Of a DNA stretch of 64,000 bases, positions 56,923 through 64,000 are shown piece after piece. The DNA comes from Suillus spraguei (taxonomy: Eukaryota > Basidiomycota > Agaricomycetes > Boletales > Suillaceae). Location of the stretch: positions 62,001-126,000 of the forward strand of contig JABCPU010000030.1 of NCBI GenBank assembly GCA_016800925.1, given 5' to 3'. How positions within the stretch are numbered: the stretch's first letter is position 1; each line of letters starts with the position of its first letter. Position numbers and translations under genes: made by a program. The notes beneath the pieces were generated by a model that ran no database searches, was not told the origin of the DNA, and saw only the letters and a program-made list of their open reading frames with translations.

Positions 56923-58420
56923 TTACCTCCCAAATACTTTAAATCCATCCTTGAACTTGTCAGGACTCCCGCAAGACTCGTCGCAGTGCAGCTTCAAGGC
57001 GTTCACAACGTTCGGAATAACGTCCTTATCAATGTCCTTTCCCCAAAGAATGTCTAAATGCTCATATCCATCCAGACGCGTGACAGTTGTATGGTCCGGT
57101 AGCTCTTTAAGCATCATTTGTATGTCAACAAGGCTATCCCTGTCCCCATACAAAAGCACAATTGGTGTGACGATATTTTTTGTCGGGAACCTTGCAGGTC
57201 GGTACGCACGCCCACCCGGAGAGCCGAATGCGCTGACGTCGTCGTCATACATCTGGAATGCACCCTCGCGCATGATCTGAAACCAGTGCACGACGGACTT
57301 GACAGACGCTAATGAATAGAGATGTGCATAAGCGGCGATCTTCTGGAGATCTGAGATGTTCCGATTGTCCCAGTTGAAGAGGAAACGCAGGGAAGTGTCG
57401 ATGACGTTTGTGAAGATGGGTGGGTATAGGATGGCCTGCCATGTAGTTGCAGAAGACAGAATGGCTCTGCGGCCGAAGAATAAATACATCAATGTTGGGC
57501 TGTGATATGGTAGTGTCAAGGACAGACAAAGATAGTCGTGCAATGCACTCACGAAGCCTTCATTAGGCCATCAACAAGAGGAGCCGCCAATCCTGTGGGG
57601 CTCATAGCAGGTGCAAGTGCAATGAAGACGTTCACCTTGTCATTCAACTGCGGGTGAATGCTGAGTGCGGCGAATGCCTGCGCAGTGCCCTGGCTAAAAC
57701 CAACATAGCTCAAGCTACTCGATTTCGTGATATCCAGGATATAATGAATGGAATCAGGAATATCATGCCAGGCAAAATCGTCGAGGCTGTAGTTCCAAAA
57801 CTTGACCGAATTCGGATCATGATGAACTGACTTCTTGGAGTACTTGTTCCCTCGGTTATTGCCCATCCACACGTCAAAGCCTAGCATCAACTCGTTAATA
57901 TCACGATGTCTTTATTAGCATAATTATAATCATAACACGCACCTTGCTCAGCAAGGACAAGTGGCAAGCACCTCTCAGCGTCTGTCAAACAGACCCATAC
58001 TTCGCTGTTCATGAGCAACCCATGATGCAAATATACAACCGGTTTCCCTGTGCTTGTCCCAGGACTTCGCTTCCTCTGCCCCCTCTTCGTCGGGAGCCTA
58101 TGCAAGCCTAATAAATATCCATCCTTTGTCAAAACAACATGTTCCTCATGCGTATAACCCCAATATTGACATAGCTCTCCAAAGTCCTTCGCGTTCCGTA
58201 TAGCGTCAGCAACATCTTCGGCCTCGGACTTGTCCTTTACATGCTTTACAGAGAAACGATGAAAGAGGGTGCGTGAGTGATCGTAGAACCACTGAATGAT
58301 GGGAATGGGGAGGAGCATGATGATGAAGCTGATAGCGGTCTCAAAGACTAGGAAGAAAAAACCCCCGACGAGAGCTGCGTATTCATGCGCCTTCAGACGT
58401 CCAATGAGAGGAACAACCAT
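56923..58420 (-). CDS. Membrane-anchored steryl ester hydrolase / acid-lipase-like alpha/beta hydrolase
   Basis: ATG 58,420 precedes a hydrophobic anchor ('FFFLVFETAISFIIMLLPIP'). The lipase region has 'HVVLTKDGYLLGLHRLP', 'VVYLHHGLLMNSEVWV' (oxyanion loop), 'FDVWMGNNRGNKYSKKSV', the nucleophile elbow 'YVGFSQGTAQAFAAL', acid 'LYGDRDSLVD' and 'GYEHLDILWG' with the catalytic His. Introns are at about 57,951-57,878 (gtgcgt...ctag) and 57,554-57,500 (gtgagt...cacag). Domain order and the single N-terminal anchor match Tgl1/Yeh1-like hydrolases of lipid droplets and membranes. About 450 residues, complete triad, intact frame. It is convergent with the G-patch gene, 165 bp apart. Confidence 0.85.
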
Positions 58421-58981
58421 AAGTGAGTGACTACTGCTCGATCCGAGCGTGAGTTGTCCTTGCTCCGTATTAAAAAAAATCAGCGTAATTGGGTGATAAT
58501 AATACGTGCCCAATGTACTCGAATGGAGAGAATAATTACCTCAGAACATACAATGGGTATAATAAGTTCCGTTACAAACACCGAGCTGAGCACAAGTCGA
58601 TGCAAGCTCTATTCGGCAATTTCACAAAACTCACATTTATAGTTACTTGAACACAAAATTCTTAACTATCGTCCTCTCTCTAATATGGCTCATTGCGAGG
58701 TTGAACGACCGAAGCATAATTGAGTGAGATAGTCGAGAGTGCCACAGTCACGCAGAAATGTCACCTGCTAATGTGCCGTGACACGGGTTCACCGTTGACC
58801 GCCGACCTCTGTGGGATTGCAAGTGGAAGGGATAAAATCCGCGACCATCGGAAAACAGATATTGTAGATCTGTACAACAGTAATAGGGCGAAATATCTGG
58901 CATACAACACATGTCCTCCAAAAATAAAGATAAACCCATCCGCAAAGAAATGATATGCAAGCGAGAGTCAGCGCATTAGCC
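58421..58981. other. Spacer between lipase start and noxR end
   Basis: The left part is the promoter of the lipase gene and the right part the 3' flank of noxR. No further exon was seen. Confidence 0.45.
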
Positions 58982-61426
58982 TCACATATCTGTGCACCAA
59001 ATCTCCAGCTTCCCCTCACCCCTCCCCTTCGCGTTCGCTCGTGCGGTCTCGATAGCAAGGTCGAAATCACTCCCGTCTCTTAGCGTCACTTTCACATCAT
59101 CTTCGTCCTTGAATTTGAGACCCAGACCGTCCATAGCAGTGCCAAACTTGCTCGTCACGCGCTCGACGAATTCTTCGAATGACGTTTCGGACGTTAGTGT
59201 CATTCCACGCAGTTCGTCTTTGTAGTGCAACTGCAATGAACAAAATGAACTACTTGAAATCACCCAAGAATGCGATAGAACGGACCTTGACACGGATATT
59301 CAGTTCATCGGAGTCCTCAAACTCCCCACTCTCATACCCCTCCTCCTCTTCCTCGTACGGTGTCTTCGGCCGCCTCTGCGTCGCTCGTCTGGTTGGTTTC
59401 CGACGCACGCTTCCCCCACCGGCGCGGGAGATATTGACAGCGATCGGCGCTTCAGAAATCAAGGACCCCTGGTTACCGAGCCCATTGCGCGAGGGCATTC
59501 GCTGAATCACCGAACCAGTGCTCGAGTTCGTGCCCATAGCCCCTAGATTTGACTGTGCGCTTCCCTGGGGCCACAATACCACACGATCCACGCCCATATT
59601 AGGTAGCAATCCTTGTACAACAGACCGTGAATAATCTTCAGTATAGGAACCAATGTAATCATCAAGCACGTCTGGTTGTTGAGCCGGTGCTGAAAAAAGT
59701 GGTCAATGCAGTGTAACATAATCAACAGCTTCTAAAATACCTACCTTCCTGAGAAGGGGGAGCGGCGCGGAGCACGAATGGCGCCTTTGGTATAGGCTGA
59801 AAAGTAGATGGCGGTACCTGATATCCGTTGTCGGGAAAACCCTGCGTTTGGTACGGTTGAGATTGTTGGTACTGATTAAGTGCCGGGGGCTGGTTTTGAT
59901 ACAGCTGCTGTTGGTATTGTTTCGGCACCTGCGGCGGATCAGGATAGGGTTGTTGCGCAAACGGAGATTGGAAGAGGGCTCCAGGTTGATTGACAAGTTG
60001 GTTGGGCAGAGGTTCGTTTTTCCTTATAGTTAGTCCTCTCGATGCAGCTACGCCCGAAGGGGTCGTAGTACGAATGGTAGTATTGCTGCGGGAAACTGCG
60101 AGGGAGTTGTTCCTCGCCAAAGGTGACGTGGGTGACAAGGCAGGTGCATCATCGGTTGAAGGGCGGCTAGAAGCGAAGGTGGAAGTATTGATGCGCACAG
60201 GTGCGATGGTGTTGCTCCTCGACAAACCTGATGTGGAGGACAAGGGGAGTGCTGTATCAACAGTAGATGACAAAGCAGTAGTAGTGGACCTTGGAACCGC
60301 GTTGGTTGTTCTAGAGCGCTCGACGGTGGGCCGGCCGATGAGCTCAGTACCTGACGGGTAATGAACATCAAGAAATTGAGATTAGACAAGAATAGGGCAT
60401 ACGTGTCGGGGGAACAGTTGCACTTCTCTTCAACCCATCGTCGTCCCTTTCTTGGTCTCTTACTTTTGCTTTCTCACGCTCCTCCTTGAGTTTCTTGACG
60501 CCAGTGAATTCAGTGAACGCATCAGTAGCGTCTGATGCTGCGACAAGTTTCTGCACAACAGTGACTCAGTGACTACCGATAGATATACTTGATGAAGACG
60601 TACCGCCTTCCCAAGATAGTCTTTACTTTTGGAATTTTTAAGCTTATTCTCTGAGGGGCGGTATAACACGCCAACAGGCTATGAACATGCGCCATCAAGT
60701 ATCATCACCAAAAAAATGAGGAGAATGACCTACAATACTAAAGACAGTATATCGCTCTCCACGATCTCTAATGGCATCGTCAATCACGTTGTGCTCATCG
60801 GTCACCTTCTGATTGCGCGCATCCTCCATCTCAGCTAGCCCCTCAGTTGGGTAGCCAAGATAAATATGAGAAAGGCCTTTATTGAAGAGCACTTCAGCTG
60901 AGAACAGTTTGAATTTGAGGCCGATTTGTTCATAGTTACTGCAGGATAATTAGAACAATAATACATGGAAGAGTTCACAAAGAATACTGACATAGCTTGG
61001 TTCCCACGAAGATAAAGTAGCGCTTCTTCGAAGTTTTGCAGAGCATCATCGTATCGATTCAGCAAGAAATTAGACACCCCACATTGAAAATGGCTGTTCC
61101 CAAGAGCTTTAGTCAGCTTGAGGCCCCAGGCGGAATTGAGAAATAACATACGCAATAGCGAGGAACGGATCGAGAGCTGTAGCAGCCATGAACTGTTGAA
61201 CTGCAGCCTCATGCTCACCGATTGTGGCATAAATTAGGCCCATGTTTGTGAGGATCTTGGAGGAATCCGCAATGCGCTATTGTAGCACGAATTTCAGATG
61301 TGGCAAGCATCGACTGAACAAGGAACGCACCTCAAATGAATCCAAGGCCTTATTGAAGTCCTGCTCATCATATGCCTTCAAAGCTGCTGCCCATATGTCT
61401 AGCTCTGCTTTCAACGATGTGGCCAT
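58982..61426 (-). CDS. noxR: NoxR, p67phox-like regulatory subunit of NADPH oxidase
   Basis: ATG 61,426 opens exon 1 (61,426-61,331, 32 codons, 'MATSLKAELDIWAAALKAYD'). Following exons build an N-terminal TPR domain ('ILTNMGLIYATIGEHEAAVQ', 'AYFQCGVSNFLLNRYDDALQ', 'LFNKGLSHIYLGYPTEGL'), the Rac-binding part. A long Ser/Thr/Pro- and Gln-rich linker follows (about 60,340-59,740). A segment with 'DDYIGSYTEDYSRSVVQG', an acidic run, and a C-terminal PB1 domain ('VKLHYKDELRGMTLT', 'LGLKFKDEDDVKVTLRDGSD') come last, with the stop at 58,982-58,984. PB1 can pair with Cdc24-like partners. The order TPR-linker-PB1 and about 650 residues fit fungal NoxR, needed for NoxA/NoxB superoxide production. No NADPH oxidase gene lies in the window. 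Confidence 0.85.
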
Positions 61427-64000
61427 AGTTATTCCTAGTGTTTCAGGATGAAGTGAATGTGCAGTAGGCGTGCCAGACGCGAACAAATCTCTTGAGACAG
61501 TTGCGCAGCAACAAAGTACTACCTGGAGGGATGCAACGGAAGGACAAGGAACGAAAAGAGAAGAAGTATACCAGATTCTGATCAACGTGGGCCGGCCCCG
61601 GAATGAAACAAAAAACGTAAAATAAAAAGAAGCCGAAAGAAGCTAAGAGCTGACAGCGCTGAACGAAAGAGAAATGGACGCAGTCGCAGGACTGTTGTAC
61701 GTTTCCGGTGCGGATAAATAGGCCCATTGTAAGGCAGTGTTCCAAATTTGGCTAAAGATAAGCCGGCGGCAGTGCGCAGACCTGTGACAAAGGCACATCA
61801 CATCATCCTGCTGTCTTGACATAGCTGCTCACAGTAGTAGGCACACTGCACAGGAATTGGCATAGCACAACATTCTGAGGGGGAAGCGATAACTGGGGCC
61901 TCTCGATGGTACAACCCACGGTTGAAGTGCTGGTTCGGGGTAACTCGGTCCCAGTGTGATTCAAGTTACAGTACTAACCCAGATCTGATTGTTTCCCATA
62001 AATATCAGCTCCAGTCTGACTTCGGCAGAAATGCATGGGCAGATGGTTACGAGTCTAATATTATTAGCCTTACTTTCCCTTGATAAGTCTTTGACTCTAG
62101 AAACACAACCTGGACTTGGCAGACGTGAGGAAATCCAATGTCGTTCTAGTGTGTTTATTGTCCTTGACTCAAGTTCTGCTGCAGTATATTGCGAATGCAA
62201 ATTTTCAAGAATTCCGTCCATGCTCTCGGCGAACGTTGAGCGGGTTCCGGGCCGAGTCATCACAACCAGTGAACACAAAGTTGCCATCGGAGCCTCGGCA
62301 TTCATGTAAATCACACAATCAAAACTGTCACGCTTCATAGAGTAAATTACTGTAAGTATCTCACTACTCATTAAATTCTGCAGACGTACTATTCTTTACA
62401 AACTTGCAGGCAGTCGGCCGGGGCCCCGTACGAGGTATGCAAGGCCGATAAAAATTTTCCAGCTCAGTCCTTTGCAATGTCACGGACTCGATGCGTGACA
62501 CAACAGGTGTTCCTTCCGGCAGGTTGCGTTGACCAATGACGAACCGACAAGGTCCTTCGTACTGGACCTACAATATTTGAAGACACCTGAAGCTTAAGGG
62601 CGAGGCAAGGCAACTATTTACACTCGATTCGGCACCCTACCAGAGCACATGGAAGTAATAATCCCTTAGGAATCGATCCGCAGAGTACGCGGTCAAAGCC
62701 AGACGTGGGCCGCCCTGATGTCTTGATCGTAACCTGCTAGGACAAATGGTCATTGGGGTCAATTTCTGTCTGGATCAATGACTGTGTTCCAAATATATGC
62801 ATTATCGAGGGTCTTAGCTCTAGTGGGCTCTAGTGTGGGACACATTTTCATCCCACCAAAATATTACACGTTTGACGCCCGTTCGGCGTCATTCAAATTC
62901 AGAAAAGTATTCTAATCGACATTCGTCATATATACTAAGCGTGCGTAATTTTATAGTATGTCTGTAAAGCTTTAAGAGCGCGACTTCCTCCGCTAATTTA
63001 CGGCGATCGGTGAACATCGGCAAACCATGAGGTCGAGCAGTCGGAGCACACCGACTCAACATTTGCAGGGGAAATACAGCTGCAAGCCGCATCCAAAAAT
63101 TCCCAAATCAGACTGAAGTGCACGATATACGTGGAGGGGGCAAAGCTACACCTTCGAAACGGATTTCAGTAGATTTACAGATGGACGCGAGAACATCCGT
63201 ACGGCAGGCAGTAACGCTACCGTCCAAATTCAGCATGGCTATTTAGCTAGCTCGATGTGTACCACTTACAGGAAGTCACCCATACTGCGGGGAGACTGAT
63301 ATATCGCTTTACTAGTAGCGAGAGGTTGTGACACAACGGAGGCTGTCAAAATCCCTTTAAAACGAAACAAACCACTTGCTGCTGCGTTCAGGCAGCTCCT
63401 CCGGTCTTAAAGCAAGAAAGTCCGATCAAATGTCATCTCCAGTTCAATAACCCTGCTCAATAAGAGTTCATTCCACTAATTTAATTTATTGAATGTGCAG
63501 GACGAAATAAACTGCGAAGTAAACTCGTACTCAATAACTCCTGCCCCATAAAGACACGTGTGAGCAGAATGAGTGATTTAGGCAAAATGATCTGGCGGAA
63601 TTGGTAATCGATTGTCGCCAGTGTATAGGCCTGCACAGTATGAGTTGATGCAACAAACGTTCAAACGGGAGTGATCACTAGTGTTTCTGACCTGTTGAGT
63701 CCACCTATGTATTTGTCACCATGACCCCCAAGGCGAGACCATTGGTCGGGGGGAATGACTTAATGTACTTATTGGCCTTTTGGTTACTGGTAGGACAGAG
63801 GGTGCCGCAGAGTATTTTACTGATCATAACTCATCTGCCCACATGGCTGGGTGTTCCTGTTGGGCAGTGTGTCGGCTTATCATGTGACAATGCCCATGGC
63901 GCAAGTTGTGAAGAATTTTGTATTTTGTTCATTGCTGACCGGGACTGGAAGGGCTTACGGACGACATGCATGACTGACCACGGCCTTGATCGGGATGGCA
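61427..64000. other. Long gene-poor right end
   Basis: The first ~300 bp is the noxR promoter side. Beyond it I find only short frames without motifs (for example 61,961-62,371 minus and 62,889-63,092 minus). No tRNA, tandem repeat or transposon gene was recognised. Confidence 0.45.

Noticed and set aside
63580..63650. tRNA-like stretch ('ggcggaattggtaatcga')
   Set aside because: No matching acceptor stem, anticodon arm or T-loop could be folded around it.

Overview
This is nuclear DNA of a filamentous basidiomycete, most likely an Agaricomycete. Genes lie on both strands and are cut by many 45-75 bp introns, and their products match Agaricomycete families: a KDZ-associated cysteine-cluster protein, a fungal GH18 chitinase, NoxR, fungal HSPA12-like Hsp70 proteins and lineage-expanded coiled-coil proteins. 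No rRNA, tRNA or CRISPR was seen. Exon models were read by eye from splice signals and family motifs, so borders are inferences.

Region 1 (1-5,800) is repeat DNA. A long fold-back structure has arms near 1-741 and 4,596-5,190, with an inner arm at 2,438-2,585. One arm carries a ten-copy tandem array whose unit length changes in exact 7-bp steps, followed by a GGCCCACCCGTCTA-type minisatellite.

Region 2 (5,860-16,560) is transposon-derived and decaying. It has an unrecognised spliced gene, then a KDZ-type element with two convergent genes (a CxC5/CxC6-like protein and a possible PD-(D/E)XK-like partner) between inverted clusters of TACCGC/GCGGTA motifs, then a minus-strand Cys-cluster gene. 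The first and last of these three element genes carry in-frame TGA codons or 1-nt indels. A 66-bp direct repeat lies at both ends (7,233 and 16,469).

Region 3 (17,090-25,480) holds host-type genes: a secreted GH18 protein that lost an active-site Asp and gained repeats, an F-box protein with a large acidic region, and a DUF1275 membrane protein.

Region 4 (25,700-38,650) is a local expansion of a coiled-coil family without a name known to me. It contains four members: one fused to the MIF4G and MA3 parts of eIF4G, one pseudogene, one intact and one with a single frameshift. Among them lies a gene built from repeated exons.

Region 5 (39,400-44,640) is a tandem pair of Hsp70-like (HSPA12-type) genes, the first intact and the second with a 1-nt deletion.

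Region 6 (44,770-64,000) is mostly conserved housekeeping DNA: a mitochondrial carrier with three microexons, REX4 exonuclease, a decayed MFS transporter, a UbiA-type prenyltransferase, a rearranged non-coding duplication, a PINX1/GNO1 G-patch protein, a steryl-ester-hydrolase-like lipase and noxR. The last 2.5 kb holds no recognisable gene.
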